Assembly: GCF_900111305.1 (NCBI RefSeq)
Contig: NZ_FOGS01000001.1
Span: forward strand, 434,001 to 498,000
Source of the DNA: Vreelandella subterranea
GTDB taxonomy: Bacteria; Pseudomonadota; Gammaproteobacteria; Pseudomonadales; Halomonadaceae
DNA length: 64,000 nucleotides
Reading direction: 5' to 3'
A program made the position numbers and the translations under genes. Shown here piece after piece: positions 26,176 through 36,476 of this stretch. The notes below the pieces were generated by a model, which ran no database searches, was not told the origin of the DNA, and worked only from the letters and a program-made list of their open reading frames with translations. Numbering within the stretch: position 1 is the first letter of the stretch; each line of letters opens with the position of its first letter.

Positions 26176-26878
26176 GGGGGGCCAGGCGAATCAGCAGCCG
26201 TGCCACGATGTCACCAAGGTACTCGGTAAACAGCGTGTCCATACTGGCGCGGTACTGATCGGCATCGGGGCTGGCAATCAGCAAGTAACCCAGCGGCTCG
26301 CCCGCCGAGAGCCGCGAAATAGCGCACGACCCTGCCTTGCGCGGCGCTTTGATGTGGGGCAGCAAACACTTCCAGTCGCTGACGCTGAGCTTGGCGCAAC
26401 GACTGGTGCGGCCATCAAGCAACGCCGCCAACCGGGCACTGGCATGCTGATCCAGCACATGACGGGGCGGCTGCGGCAGCGAGGGTTCGTCGTCGCTTAA
26501 TGTCGCCGGGCACCATAGCGCCATGGCGGGGGTGTTGAAGCGCTCACTCAGCTGCGTGGCCAACGCCTGGGCCAAAGCGTCACGCGTGTCGGCTTCCACC
26601 AGCGCCAGCAGCGTTTCGCGCAGTCGCCGGTACTGCGCCTCGTTATGGCGGGCGGTTTCCAGCAAATGCTCGAGACGCCCTTCGGCGGTCTCGGCGCGCT
26701 GGCGTAAGTCGATCACCAGACGTTCAAGCAGCGACACCGCCCCGTCAATATGCGGATGAGGAACCTGCAACTGCTGCAGCAGCCCTTCCCGCCCCACGAA
26801 AAAATCGGGATGACGCGCCAGCCAAAACGCGACTTGATCGGGGTCGAGCGTTTTGCGCGGTTCTGGGGCTTGAGACAT
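26168..26878 (-). CDS. DUF484 family protein (YigA-like)
   Basis: This 236-residue cytoplasmic protein begins with LDPDQVAFWLARHPDFFVGREGLL, the DUF484 signature. A coiled-coil segment (about 48-90) and a GAF-like domain follow. The family lies between dapF and xerC in many proteobacteria and has no firmly known function. The ATG at 26878 has AAGGAG at good distance. Confidence 0.92.
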   Translation of the reverse strand: MSQAPEPRKTLDPDQVAFWLARHPDFFVGREGLLQQLQVPHPHIDGAVSLLERLVIDLRQRAETAEGRLEHLLETARHNEAQYRRLRETLLALVEADTRDALAQALATQLSERFNTPAMALWCPATLSDDEPSLPQPPRHVLDQHASARLAALLDGRTSRCAKLSVSDWKCLLPHIKAPRKAGSCAISRLSAGEPLGYLLIASPDADQYRASMDTLFTEYLGDIVARLLIRLAPHE

Positions 26879-26952
26879 CGCCGTTCTCCTTGGGTTAGTC
26901 AAAGACTGCTTGTGCTATCAGTTGTTCAAAGGCGTTCAGTTGTTCAAAGGCG

Positions 26953-27786
26953 TTAGTAAATCGCCACCCGGCCGTCGAAGACATGCGTCGCCGGGCCGAC
27001 CATGATCAGCGGTGACTCGGGTGACGGCCACTCGACACTCAACTCGCCGCCGAGTAAATGGACACGCACCGGACTTTTTAACAGCCCCTGGCGGATACCA
27101 CTGGCGACGGCGGCGCAGGCCCCGGTACCACAGGCTAGCGTTTCGCCACTACCGCGTTCAAACACCCGTAGCCGGATTTCGCTTGCTGACAGCACCTGCA
27201 TAAAGCCAGCGTTCACCCGCTGGGGGAAGCGCGAATGCGCTTCGATCAGCGGCCCCAAGCGCGCCACGGGGGCGGTATCAACGTCATCCACCTGTAGCAC
27301 CGCATGGGGATTGCCCATCGATACCACACCCAGTGACAGCGTTTCACCGTCCACCTCGACATCATGCAGCGGCTGGTCCCCCGGCGCGTCGAACGGCACG
27401 GCTGCCGGATTAAAGCGCGGCTGCCCCATATCGACACGCACCATGCCGTCGTGCTGAACGTTCAATACCAGCGGGCCGCCAGCGGTTTCAACACGAATTT
27501 CGTGCTTGTGGGTCAGTCGCTGATCGCGAACGAAGCGCGCAAAACAGCGCGCCCCATTGCCGCAATTTTCGACTTCGCTGCCATCAGCGTTGTAGATCCG
27601 GTAGCGAAAGTCCATATCGGGGTCGCTGGGCGGCTCCACGATCAGCAGCTGGTCAAAACCGATGCCAAAACGCCGGTCCGCCAGTTGACGGATTTGCTCG
27701 TCGCGCAGGCGGGCGCGCTGGGTGACCAGGTCGACCACCATGAAGTCATTGCCGAGGCCATGCATTTTGGTGAAGTGCAAAAGCAT
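26953..27786 (-). CDS. dapF: diaminopimelate epimerase
   Basis: This 277-residue enzyme interconverts LL- and meso-diaminopimelate for lysine and peptidoglycan synthesis. Both catalytic cysteines are present: Cys75 ([14 protein letters not shown]) and Cys219 ([14 protein letters not shown]). The N-terminal [15 protein letters not shown] is diagnostic. The start shares one base with the lysA stop (TAATG), so translation is coupled. Confidence 0.96.
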   Translation of the reverse strand: MLLHFTKMHGLGNDFMVVDLVTQRARLRDEQIRQLADRRFGIGFDQLLIVEPPSDPDMDFRYRIYNADGSEVENCGNGARCFARFVRDQRLTHKHEIRVETAGGPLVLNVQHDGMVRVDMGQPRFNPAAVPFDAPGDQPLHDVEVDGETLSLGVVSMGNPHAVLQVDDVDTAPVARLGPLIEAHSRFPQRVNAGFMQVLSASEIRLRVFERGSGETLACGTGACAAVASGIRQGLLKSPVRVHLLGGELSVEWPSPESPLIMVGPATHVFDGRVAIY

Positions 27787-29057
27787 TAAACGCCTCCTTC
27801 GGGCAGCAAGGCTTCACCGGCCCACAGGCTTTCCAGCGTTTCACGGGCGCGCACCAGATGGCAGTGTTCGCCGTCCACCATCACTTCGGCGGGGCGCGGG
27901 CGGCTGTTGTAGTTGGACGCCATGACGAACCCATAGGCACCGGCGGAGCGCACGGCCAGCAGGTCACCCGCGGCAATCGCCAACTCGCGCGCCTGGCCCA
28001 GGAAGTCGCCCGTTTCACAGACCGGCCCCACCACATCGTAGGTGGAGGTGTCCCGCGCCAAACGCGTATCCACCGGCACAATGGCCTGCCATGCCTGGTA
28101 CAGCGCCGGGCGTATCAGGTCGTTCATGGCGGCATCAACGATGGCAAAGTTCTTGGTTTCGCCAGGCTTTAAAAACTCCACTCGGGTGAGCATGATCCCG
28201 GCGTTGGCGGCAATCGAACGACCGGGTTCGAACAGCAGCGTCAATTGCTCGCCGCCTTCCCAGCGCGACAGGCGCGAGAGTAGCTGGCTGGCGTAGTCAA
28301 ACGGGTGTGGCGGCGTTTCATCCCGGTAGGGCACGCCAAGGCCGCCGCCAAGATCCAGGTGGTCGATCTCGATGCCACGCTCGCGCAGGCGCTCCATGAG
28401 CACCAGCAAACGCTCCAGGGCATCCAGGAAGGGCGCGGTTTCGGTGAGCTGGGAACCAATATGGCAATCCAGGCCCTTGACCTGCAGGTTGGGCAGACTC
28501 GCGGCCAGTTCGTACACCGTCAGGGCATCGTCGACGGGTATGCCGAACTTGTTGTCCTTGAGGCCGGTGGAAATGTACGGGTGGGTGCCCGCGTCCACAT
28601 CGGGATTGACCCGCAGCGACACCGGCGCCACCTTGCCCAGCTCGCCCGCCACGGCGTTCAGCCGCTCGAGCTCGGGGCGTGACTCGACGTTGAAGCATTT
28701 GATGCCCACTTCCAGCGCACGGGCCATTTCCTTTGGCTGCTTGGCCACGCCGGAAAACACGACCTTGGCCGGGTCGCCGCCCGCCTTGAGCACACGCTCA
28801 AGCTCGCCCACCGACACAATGTCAAAACCCGCTCCCAGCTTGGCCAATAGCCCCAGCACGGCGATATTGGAGTTGGCCTTTACCGCGTAGCAGATCAGGT
28901 GTGGGTGGCCACCCAGCGCTTCGGTATAAGCGCGGAAATGGCGCGTCAGGGTTGCCTTTGAATAGACGTAGCAAGGCGTACCGTATATCTCGGCGATACG
29001 GTCAAGCGGGACATCTTCGGCAAAAAGCAGGCCGTCACGGTCGTTGAAATGATCCAC
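27786..29057 (-). CDS. lysA: diaminopimelate decarboxylase
   Basis: This 423-residue PLP enzyme of the alanine racemase-fold decarboxylase group catalyses the last step of lysine synthesis. The PLP lysine is Lys60 (CYAVKANSN). Other motifs are CHIGSQLTE, the glycine-rich phosphate loop [23 protein letters not shown] and the substrate-binding [12 protein letters not shown]. The start is a GTG directly after the lptM stop (TAA-GTG), with AGGAGGG upstream inside the end of lptM. Confidence 0.96.
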   Translation of the reverse strand: MDHFNDRDGLLFAEDVPLDRIAEIYGTPCYVYSKATLTRHFRAYTEALGGHPHLICYAVKANSNIAVLGLLAKLGAGFDIVSVGELERVLKAGGDPAKVVFSGVAKQPKEMARALEVGIKCFNVESRPELERLNAVAGELGKVAPVSLRVNPDVDAGTHPYISTGLKDNKFGIPVDDALTVYELAASLPNLQVKGLDCHIGSQLTETAPFLDALERLLVLMERLRERGIEIDHLDLGGGLGVPYRDETPPHPFDYASQLLSRLSRWEGGEQLTLLFEPGRSIAANAGIMLTRVEFLKPGETKNFAIVDAAMNDLIRPALYQAWQAIVPVDTRLARDTSTYDVVGPVCETGDFLGQARELAIAAGDLLAVRSAGAYGFVMASNYNSRPRPAEVMVDGEHCHLVRARETLESLWAGEALLPEGGV

Positions 29058-29168
29058 TTAACCCTCCTGCTGGTCGACATTATCGTTATCGGGCAGATAG
29101 AGCGGCCCTTTTTGTCCGCAGCCCACCAGTAACAGGGCGACAACGGCGAGCAAGGCGATTTTTTTCAT
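29058..29168 (-). CDS. lptM: small lipoprotein LptM (YifL)
   Basis: This 36-residue lipoprotein begins [20 protein letters not shown]. The lipobox LVGC ends in lipidated Cys17, and the conserved GQKGPLYLP motif follows. LptM assists maturation of the LPS transporter LptD in the outer membrane. Its ATG overlaps the argH stop (ATGA) and its TAA touches the lysA GTG, so argH-lptM-lysA-dapF reads as one coupled operon. The same order is common in gammaproteobacteria. Confidence 0.93.
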   Translation of the reverse strand: MKKIALLAVVALLLVGCGQKGPLYLPDNDNVDQQEG

Positions 29169-30580
29169 TGCGCTTCCCCTTTGATGGCGGCCAGAGCGTC
29201 GCGGGCACGCTGGGCGGCGGCACGCACCTGGTCGGGGGCCGTCCCGCCGATGTGATTGCGCGCGGCCACGGAGCCCTCCAGCGTCAGCACCTCGAACACA
29301 TCCTGCTCAATGGTGGCCGAGAACTGCTTGAGCTCATCGAGCGTCATTTCCGACAGGTCTTTCTCCGCCTTCAGCCCATAGGCCACCGACTGACCGACGA
29401 TCTCATGGGCATCACGGAAGGCCACCCCTTTGCGCACCAGGTAGTCGGCCAGGTCGGTGGCCGTGGAAAAGCCTTTGCGCGCCGCTTCGAACATGCTGGC
29501 TTTCTTGGGCTCGATGGCCGGCACCATGTCGGCAAAGGCTTTCAGGCAGTCGCGCACGGTATCCACGGCGTCAAACAGCGGCTCCTTGTCTTCCTGATTG
29601 TCCTTGTTGTAGGCCAGCGGCTGGGACTTCATCAGCGTCAGCAGGCTCATCAGGTGCCCATAGATACGGCCGGTCTTGCCGCGCACCAGCTCGGGCACAT
29701 CGGGGTTTTTCTTCTGCGGCATGATCGACGAGCCGGTGCAGAAGCGGTCGGGCAGGTCGATAAAATCGAACTGGGCGCTGGTCCACAGCACCAGCTCTTC
29801 GCTCATGCGCGACAGGTGCATCAGCAGGATGCTGGCGAAACTGGTGAATTCGATGGCAAAATCACGATCGGACACGGCGTCCAGCGAGTTTTCCGCCGGG
29901 CGCTCAAAGCCCAACAGCTCCGCGGTGACATGGCGGTCAATCGGATAGGTGGTACCGGCCAGCGCGGCGGCGCCCAGCGGCATCACGTTAACCCGCCTGC
30001 GACAATCCAGGAGCCGCTCGTGATCCCGGGCCATCATTTCCTGCCAGGCCAGCAGATGGTGGCCAAAGGTGACCGGCTGGGCCGTTTGCAGATGGGTGAA
30101 ACCCGGCATGATGGTCTCGGCCTCGCGGTCAGCAAGCCCGATCATGCCTTCACGCAGGCGAACAAGCTCGGCTTCGATGACGTCGATGGCGTCGCGCATG
30201 AACAGACGGATATCGGTGGCCACCTGGTCGTTGCGCGAGCGGCCGGTGTGCAGCTTCTTGCCGGTAATGCCAATCTTGTCGGTCAGCCGGGCTTCGATGT
30301 TCATGTGCACGTCTTCCAGCGGCACCGACCACTCAAACTCACCGCGCTCGATCTCGCCCTTGATCTCGCTCAAGCCGTTGATAATCGCGTCACGCTCGTC
30401 GTCCGTCAGCACGCCGACACGCGCCAGCATCGTGGCATGGGCAATGGAACCCTGAATATCCTGGGGGGCCAGGCGTTGATCAAAATTGACGGACGCGGTA
30501 AAGCGTTCCACAAAGGCATCGGTGGGCTCGCTGAAGCGACCGCCCCAGGACTGGTTCGTAGCTTGGCTCATCGGAGGCAT
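29165..30580 (-). CDS. argH: argininosuccinate lyase
   Basis: This 471-residue enzyme of the fumarase/aspartase superfamily releases arginine and fumarate. The superfamily signature [12 protein letters not shown] is intact, with its catalytic Ser loop, and the N-terminal [20 protein letters not shown] and [12 protein letters not shown] motifs fit. Start ATG at 30580 or 30571 (three codons later), with AGGAT nearby. It begins the coupled run argH-lptM-lysA-dapF. Confidence 0.96.
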   Translation of the reverse strand: MPPMSQATNQSWGGRFSEPTDAFVERFTASVNFDQRLAPQDIQGSIAHATMLARVGVLTDDERDAIINGLSEIKGEIERGEFEWSVPLEDVHMNIEARLTDKIGITGKKLHTGRSRNDQVATDIRLFMRDAIDVIEAELVRLREGMIGLADREAETIMPGFTHLQTAQPVTFGHHLLAWQEMMARDHERLLDCRRRVNVMPLGAAALAGTTYPIDRHVTAELLGFERPAENSLDAVSDRDFAIEFTSFASILLMHLSRMSEELVLWTSAQFDFIDLPDRFCTGSSIMPQKKNPDVPELVRGKTGRIYGHLMSLLTLMKSQPLAYNKDNQEDKEPLFDAVDTVRDCLKAFADMVPAIEPKKASMFEAARKGFSTATDLADYLVRKGVAFRDAHEIVGQSVAYGLKAEKDLSEMTLDELKQFSATIEQDVFEVLTLEGSVAARNHIGGTAPDQVRAAAQRARDALAAIKGEAQ

Positions 30581-30676
30581 ATCCTGCTGACAAAAACAAT
30601 TAGAGTCGATGGCAGAAAGTGTAACAGAGTCGCCGTCGGGAGCGGGACGCCGTTTTTATCACGACGGCCTCAATCG

Positions 30677-33109
30677 CTATGGTGTCATCAACGCTGGTGG
30701 GGCGACTAAGAAAGCAAGCAGCGCCTTTAATGGCATGGGGCGGGCGAAGTAGTAGCCTTGAAAGTAGTCACAGTGACGCTTCGTCAGGTAGGCAAACTGC
30801 TCAGCGGTTTCCACACCCTCGACCAGCACCTCTAGCCCCATTTTCCCCGCCATGGCGACAACGCCGTCAATGATGGCGGCATCGTAGTGGTCGGTAATCA
30901 CATCACGCACAAATGAACGGTCTATTTTGATTCTGTTAATGGGGAGGTGCTTCAGGTAACTCAGGCTGGAAAAACCGGTGCCGAAATCATCCAAAGCAAT
31001 GTGCACGCCCAACTGCCGTATGCGCTGCAGGGTTTGAATGGCCTGCTCGGCGCTGTCCATCAGCACGCCTTCGGTCAGTTCCAGTTCAAGCAGGTCCGGC
31101 GCCAGGCCGCTTTCCTCCAGCACGCGCTCAATCGTTTCCAGAAAGCCGGGGCGCTGGAAATGCATCGGCGAGACGTTGACCGCCATGGTGATGCGCCCCA
31201 GGCCCAGCTCGTTCAGCTGCTTGGCAACACGGCAGGCGGTGTCGAGCACCCAGTCGCTGATCGGAATGATTTGCCCGGTGTCTTCCGCCAGGCCAATGAA
31301 ATCGCCGGGCGGAATGAAACCGCGCTCGGGGTGCGGCCAGCGGATCAGCGCTTCCACGCCCACCACCCTGCCGCTGGGCCCGTGCATTTGCGGCTGGAAG
31401 TGCAACTCGAACTGCTGCTGCTCAATCGCATGCTGCAGCGCATTACGCAAGCTGACCCGTTCGCTGACCTTGCGATTGAGGTCCTCCGTATACCACTGGC
31501 AGGTATTACGCCCGCGCCGCTTGGCTTTGAACATCGCCAAGTCGGCCTGCTGGATCAGTTGGGGCGGGTCGCTGACCGTACCGTCGCTCATCGCCACCCC
31601 GATACTCGCGGTAATCCGCAGTTCGCCCCCTTGGTGCCAGTAGGGGGTCGCCAAGCGGGTGAGAATCCGTTCCACCACTTGAATGACATCGTTTGGGTCG
31701 GCCAGATCCGGCAGCAACACCACGAATTCATCGCCGCCAAAACGCGCCACGGTATCCCAGGGCCTCACTTCCTCTTCCAGACGCTTGGCAACTTCCACAA
31801 GGATAAAGTCGCCCACTTCATGCCCGAGGGTGTCATTGATCGGCTTGAACTCGTCCAGGTCGATGAACATTACGGCCATATGGCGGCGGTAGCGGCGCGC
31901 CACCAAGCAACCGTGTTCCAGCCGCTGGGTCAGCAGCGCCCTGTTGGGCAGCCCGGTCAGCGCGTCATGGTTGGCGTTATAAGCCAGCTGTGCCTGGTAT
32001 TCACGCTGTTCGGAAATGTCGTTTTGCACGCCGATGAAATGCGTTACCTGACCCGACTCATCGCGTACCGGCGAAATGTAAAGGTCGTTCCAGAACGGGG
32101 CGCCGCTACGGCGATAATTGCGAATCACCACATGTACTTCGGTCTGTGCGGCAATGGCCTTGCGTAACTGTTTAACGGCGTTTGGGTCGGTCTCTTCACC
32201 TTGCAGGAAGCGACAATTACGCCCCTTCACCTCTTGCCGGTTATAACCAGTGATCCGTTCAAATGCCGTGTTGACATACACGATGGGCAGGTCGGCGCTC
32301 CCCGCATCCACGATCAAGATACCATTGGTGCTGGACTCGACGCTGCGCTCCAGCAACTGCAACTGGCGCTCGGTGGCTTTGCTGGCGGTTATGTCCTGGG
32401 TGGAGCCCTGCACCCGAATCACGTTGCCCTCGCTGTCGTGAACCGCCTTGCCGATCACACGTACCCAGATCGGCCGGTGGTCGCGGGTAACGATTTCAAA
32501 GGCTTCATCGAAATCGACCCCTCGTTCACAGCAGGCGGCAAAGCGTGCCTTGATACGCGGCTGTGACGCCGCGGTATAAAACCCAACGGCGTCCTCAAAG
32601 GTGGGCTGAAACCCCGGTTCCACCCCATGAATCAGACAGACTTCATCGGACCAGGTGGGCCTTCCCTCGTCCATATCCACATACCAGCCACCGATTAATG
32701 CCGTCTCCCCAACGATCCTGAACAGCTGCTGGGTACGCCGTAATTGGTCTTCCACGTGCTTGCGCTTGGTAACGACCCGCGCCACCACATAGACCATGCC
32801 CTCGCTCAGGGAGGGGTCAATCTCCAGCCAATGCAGTGCCTTTGAGGTCGAACGCGCACGCACCTCAAAGGGCGCGACCTTCTCCCCCGCCACCAGGCAC
32901 GCAAGTTTCGCCTCAATCAACGCATGGTCGCGCTGATCAATCACCTTCCCGGCACTTTTACCCAGCAGTTCCCGGGCGGGGTAGCCCAGAAGGCTTTCAA
33001 AGGCAGGATTCACTTGCAGAACCTGCCCCTTCAGGTCAAGGCAGCAAAACAGATCATGAGAAAGCAAGAAAAACTGATCCAGCTGTCCATGCGGTATAGA
33101 GGGCGTCAT
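30677..33109 (-). CDS. PAS-PAS-LOV-GGDEF-EAL protein, putative blue-light-responsive cyclic di-GMP enzyme
   Basis: This 810-residue soluble protein has no membrane segment. Order: PAS (about 8-118), PAS (about 125-248), LOV (about 250-370), GGDEF (about 378-540), EAL (about 550-805). The LOV domain has the flavin-cysteine motif GRNCRFLQ with Cys299, the FMN contact asparagines in NYRRSGAPFWNDL and the glutamine in FIGVQND, so it should form a photoadduct. GGDEF (458-462) is intact, with a product-inhibition I-site RPWD at 449-452. EAL (586-588), DDFGTGFSSLSYL (707-719) and the ending HCDYFQGYYFARP are intact too. It may therefore be bifunctional, with activity set by light. The ATG at 33109 has AGGAT upstream. 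It is divergent from hemC, at the place of algZR in Pseudomonas. Confidence 0.92.
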   Translation of the reverse strand: MTPSIPHGQLDQFFLLSHDLFCCLDLKGQVLQVNPAFESLLGYPARELLGKSAGKVIDQRDHALIEAKLACLVAGEKVAPFEVRARSTSKALHWLEIDPSLSEGMVYVVARVVTKRKHVEDQLRRTQQLFRIVGETALIGGWYVDMDEGRPTWSDEVCLIHGVEPGFQPTFEDAVGFYTAASQPRIKARFAACCERGVDFDEAFEIVTRDHRPIWVRVIGKAVHDSEGNVIRVQGSTQDITASKATERQLQLLERSVESSTNGILIVDAGSADLPIVYVNTAFERITGYNRQEVKGRNCRFLQGEETDPNAVKQLRKAIAAQTEVHVVIRNYRRSGAPFWNDLYISPVRDESGQVTHFIGVQNDISEQREYQAQLAYNANHDALTGLPNRALLTQRLEHGCLVARRYRRHMAVMFIDLDEFKPINDTLGHEVGDFILVEVAKRLEEEVRPWDTVARFGGDEFVVLLPDLADPNDVIQVVERILTRLATPYWHQGGELRITASIGVAMSDGTVSDPPQLIQQADLAMFKAKRRGRNTCQWYTEDLNRKVSERVSLRNALQHAIEQQQFELHFQPQMHGPSGRVVGVEALIRWPHPERGFIPPGDFIGLAEDTGQIIPISDWVLDTACRVAKQLNELGLGRITMAVNVSPMHFQRPGFLETIERVLEESGLAPDLLELELTEGVLMDSAEQAIQTLQRIRQLGVHIALDDFGTGFSSLSYLKHLPINRIKIDRSFVRDVITDHYDAAIIDGVVAMAGKMGLEVLVEGVETAEQFAYLTKRHCDYFQGYYFARPMPLKALLAFLVAPPALMTP

Positions 33110-33246
33110 AGGGTATCCTGAGGCAAGCAACTTGGGACGCATTCAAGATCGCTTGCGGCATCGGTTATTTTTACTGGGTAGCCGGGTGCTTTATGATGAG
33201 AGTTATCATAGTTTGACGCGTCGTGTCAGCGACAAAGGAGAATAAC

Positions 33247-34191
33247 GTGGCATCTATCACCAAACTACGCATCGCCACCCGGAAAAGCCAGCTGGCGATG
33301 TGGCAAGCGGAGCATGTTCGTGACCGCCTGATGGCGGTACACAGCGGACTTGAGGTCGAACTTGTGCCACTGTCCACTCGAGGCGACAAAATCACCGATA
33401 CACCGCTTTCCAAAATTGGCGGCAAGGCATTGTTTGTCAAGGAACTGGAAGAAGCCATGCTGGATGGTCGCGCCGACATCGCGGTGCATTCCATGAAAGA
33501 TGTCCCCATGCATTTCCCCGAAGGCTTGGGCCTGTCGATCATTCTCGAAGGTGCCGATCCCACCGACGCCTTTGTCTCAAACCATTACCAAAGTCTTGAC
33601 GAGCTGCCGGAGGGCGCACGCATTGGCACGGCCAGCCTGCGCCGGGGCCTGCAGATGCGCGAAGCGCGCCCTGATCTAAGCATTCTGAATCTGCGCGGCA
33701 ATGTCCAGACCCGCCTGGGCAAACTGGATAGCGGTGAATTCGATGCAATCATCCTGGCCACATCCGGCCTAAAACGGCTCGGACTGGACAACCGCATTAC
33801 CCAGGCAATGCCGCCTGAAATCTGCCTGCCTGCCTGCGGTCAGGGTGCCCTTGGGATTGAATGTCGGCTGCACGATCCTGAATTGATTGCACTTCTGGCG
33901 CCGTTGGATGATGCTGATACGGCTACACGTGTTCGTGCGGAAAGAGCGATGAATACGCGCCTGGAAGGCGGCTGCCAGGTGCCCATTGCCGGTCATGCAG
34001 TGCTTGACCTTGATAAAGAGACGATGTGGCTGCGTGGGCTGGTGGGCAATCCGGAAGGCACTGAAGTGCTCCGTGCGGAAGGCCACGGCTCGATGCACGA
34101 ACCCGAAGCCTTGGGGATTCGCATCGCCGAGGAGCTGCTGGACCAGGGAGCTGGCAAGATTCTGGCCGAGGTATACGGCAACGACATATGA
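33247..34191 (+). CDS. hemC: hydroxymethylbilane synthase (porphobilinogen deaminase)
   Basis: This 314-residue enzyme joins four porphobilinogens. The dipyrromethane cofactor cysteine is Cys243 ([13 protein letters not shown]), and catalytic Asp85 lies in [22 protein letters not shown] and [19 protein letters not shown] are diagnostic. I chose the GTG at 33247 because GGAG stands six bases upstream. An earlier in-frame GTG lacks a site. It is coupled to hemD by ATGA. Confidence 0.95.
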   Translation: MASITKLRIATRKSQLAMWQAEHVRDRLMAVHSGLEVELVPLSTRGDKITDTPLSKIGGKALFVKELEEAMLDGRADIAVHSMKDVPMHFPEGLGLSIILEGADPTDAFVSNHYQSLDELPEGARIGTASLRRGLQMREARPDLSILNLRGNVQTRLGKLDSGEFDAIILATSGLKRLGLDNRITQAMPPEICLPACGQGALGIECRLHDPELIALLAPLDDADTATRVRAERAMNTRLEGGCQVPIAGHAVLDLDKETMWLRGLVGNPEGTEVLRAEGHGSMHEPEALGIRIAEELLDQGAGKILAEVYGNDI

Positions 34192-34931
34192 CGTTACCGG
34201 TACTGATCACCCGGCCCGGGGCTAGAGGGGTAGCACTGGCAGAGGCGTTGCGCAGCGCAGGCGTCAGTGTTGAAGCGCTGGACGTGATGCAGCTTCAGGC
34301 GCTGCCCGAAGACGCCGCCATGCGTCAGGTTTGGCTGAATGTTGATGAGTACCATAAGATCGTCGTTGTGAGTCCCTTTGCCGCTGGCTGTTTGAGCGAG
34401 GCGCTCGACCGCTACTGGCCACAGCTGCCGGTTGGCATTGACTACTATAGCGTTGGCCAAAGTACGGCGGCCTTGCTTTACGACCAGTTAGGCGTGCGTG
34501 TGCATGTGCCGCCGCCGCGCGAGGGTGAGGATACCAGCGAGGCGCTGCTCCGCTTGGCATCACTGCAAACGCTTTCTCACCAGCGCGTTTTGATCGTTGC
34601 GGGAGAAAGCGGGCGCGCGCTGCTGGCCGATACGCTTGCCGAACGCGGCGCCCGGGTGACACCTTTGGCCGTTTATCGCCGCCATTTGCTGGCGCCATCG
34701 CGCCCCATGCAAGACCGTCTCGCGGCGGGTAATTACCGGGCGTTGATCGTCACCAGCGGCGAACTCTTAGAACATCTGGCAAAATGGTGCCAACCGGCAG
34801 CGTTGAACCAACCGCTAATCGTTTCCAGTCGCCGTTTGGCTACACTGGCTGAAAGACTGGGGTTTTATGCCCCCATCGTGGCGTCAGGAGCCACACCACC
34901 GGCGTTAATCGCCGCGTTGGCTCGGGCCTAG
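34188..34931 (+). CDS. hemD: uroporphyrinogen-III synthase
   Basis: This 247-residue protein closes hydroxymethylbilane with D-ring inversion. The family is weakly conserved. Supporting features are [21 protein letters not shown] at the N-terminus, the mid-protein [19 protein letters not shown] and VYRRHL segments, and a C-terminal [15 protein letters not shown]. The ATG overlaps the hemC stop by four bases. Position between hemC and hemX secures the call. Confidence 0.92.
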   Translation: MTLPVLITRPGARGVALAEALRSAGVSVEALDVMQLQALPEDAAMRQVWLNVDEYHKIVVVSPFAAGCLSEALDRYWPQLPVGIDYYSVGQSTAALLYDQLGVRVHVPPPREGEDTSEALLRLASLQTLSHQRVLIVAGESGRALLADTLAERGARVTPLAVYRRHLLAPSRPMQDRLAAGNYRALIVTSGELLEHLAKWCQPAALNQPLIVSSRRLATLAERLGFYAPIVASGATPPALIAALARA

Positions 34932-34982
34932 ACCCAGCGGGTGCCGATGTCGATCAAGGAACTTAACAAGGGCTAGCGACAG

Positions 34983-36476
34983 ATGAGCAAACAAACAAGC
35001 GATCAGGACGACACCCCAAAAAACGCGGCCAATAACGCCGGTGAGGCGAAGACAGCCGAGGCGTCATCCTCCACAACGGGTTCCCCTAATACAGGTAGCC
35101 CCAATACGGGTAATCGTGGCGACGCCGCCGGCCCCTCGACGGACGCACCCGCCTCACCGTCGTCACAGACGACGGCTTCCAATGGCCAGCGCTCACGGCG
35201 ACGTCAGAAAAGCGCCAAGAATGCGGCTCAGGAGACGGCCCAGCAAAAGCATCAAGGGGCCAATCAATCAAGCGCGTCAAGCGACGGGCAAAAAGCCTCT
35301 GCGTCCAGCGATCCCAAGAAGACCACTTCTTCACAGGACACCCCCTCCAACAGCGCTGACAGTGCTGCTTCATCGTCAGCGCCTTCTTCGGGTTCGGGCA
35401 ACAAGCAAACCCCGCCGCCCCAGGCCACGACGCCTACTGGCGGCGGCGGCAAAGGCAAAGGTGGGGTCGCCATTGTACTGGTACTGCTATTGGCGATAGC
35501 GGTTGGCGTGGTCGCTTGGCAGGGCTGGCTCCGCCTGGAAGCCCAGCAGCAGCGGCTTAATGAACTCAGTGAAAGCAGTGCGACGCAACAGTCCGTTGAC
35601 GACCTTGCCGCGCAGCTTGAAAGCGCTCAGGCCGAGCGCGAGCAACGGTTGGATAGCACTATCAGCGAGCTGCGTGATGAGTTTGCCAACTATCGCAGTA
35701 ACGTCGACGACACCCTGGATGACGTCCTCGCCCAGCTCTCTCAAGAGCAGGAAACCGATGAACGCGACTGGCTGCATGCCGAAGCCGCTTATTTATTGCG
35801 TCTAGCCAACCAGCGTCTACAGCTGGAAGGTGATGTTGAGGGTGCCACCGCCCTGCTGCGCACCGCCGATGCACGCTTGGCTGATGCCGACAACCCTGCA
35901 CTGACCCCCGTACGGCGTGAAATTGCCAACGAACTGGCCGCCCTTGACGCCGTTCCGCGCCTCGACCGCACCGGGGTTTATCTGGCCCTGAATGCGCAAC
36001 AGGAGCGCGTCGCCGGCCTGCGCCTTGCCCAGGAAGTGGAAGAGCGTGCCGTTACCTCAAGCATTGAACAGCCGCCCTCCGGCACCTTCCAGCGCCAGTT
36101 GGCGCGCTTCGGCGAAGAGCTGAAAGACCTGGTCATGATCCGTCACCATGACGAGGCTCTGGAAGCCCTGGTGACCCCGGAACAGGAGTCGTACCTGCGC
36201 CAAAGCCTGCGCTTGATACTCGAACAAGCCCAGCTTGCGCTGCTCAAAGAAGAACAGGGTCTTTACGAAGCGAGTATCGATAAGGCATTGGAGCTGATCA
36301 ACGGCTACTACGACACCTCTCGCCAGGAAGCCCAGCGTGTTATCGAACGCCTTGAAGAGCTCCGAAACGTGACCGTCGAGCCCGAACTACCTGATATCAG
36401 CGGGTCGCAGCAGGCCATGGCGGAATTTATCAACAACCGTCACGAGTCGCGCCAGCAAGAGGGAGGTGAGTCATGA
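34983..36476 (+). CDS. hemX: HemX family membrane protein
   Basis: This 497-residue protein has three parts. Residues 1-155 are cytoplasmic, low-complexity and rich in Ser, Thr, Asn, Gln, Pro and Ala, with short repeats such as TGSPNTGSPNTG. Residues 160-180 are one transmembrane helix (GVAIVLVLLLAIAVGVVAWQ). The rest is a periplasmic coiled-coil HemX domain (ERDWLHAEAAYLLRLANQRL). Some members are annotated as uroporphyrinogen-III methyltransferase, but the SAM-binding domain is absent here, so that activity is unlikely. It overlaps hemY by four bases. The N-terminal tract is longer than I expect for the family. Confidence 0.88.
   Translation: MSKQTSDQDDTPKNAANNAGEAKTAEASSSTTGSPNTGSPNTGNRGDAAGPSTDAPASPSSQTTASNGQRSRRRQKSAKNAAQETAQQKHQGANQSSASSDGQKASASSDPKKTTSSQDTPSNSADSAASSSAPSSGSGNKQTPPPQATTPTGGGGKGKGGVAIVLVLLLAIAVGVVAWQGWLRLEAQQQRLNELSESSATQQSVDDLAAQLESAQAEREQRLDSTISELRDEFANYRSNVDDTLDDVLAQLSQEQETDERDWLHAEAAYLLRLANQRLQLEGDVEGATALLRTADARLADADNPALTPVRREIANELAALDAVPRLDRTGVYLALNAQQERVAGLRLAQEVEERAVTSSIEQPPSGTFQRQLARFGEELKDLVMIRHHDEALEALVTPEQESYLRQSLRLILEQAQLALLKEEQGLYEASIDKALELINGYYDTSRQEAQRVIERLEELRNVTVEPELPDISGSQQAMAEFINNRHESRQQEGGES

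Noticed and set aside
29168..30709. 513-codon open frame on the plus strand across argH
   Set aside because: It lies wholly antisense to argH, whose protein has every family motif. The composition is that of a GC-rich shadow frame with no recognisable domain.
34983..36476. Annotation of HemX as uroporphyrinogen-III C-methyltransferase
   Set aside because: The protein has a disordered tail, one membrane helix and a coiled coil, and no SAM-dependent tetrapyrrole methylase domain.
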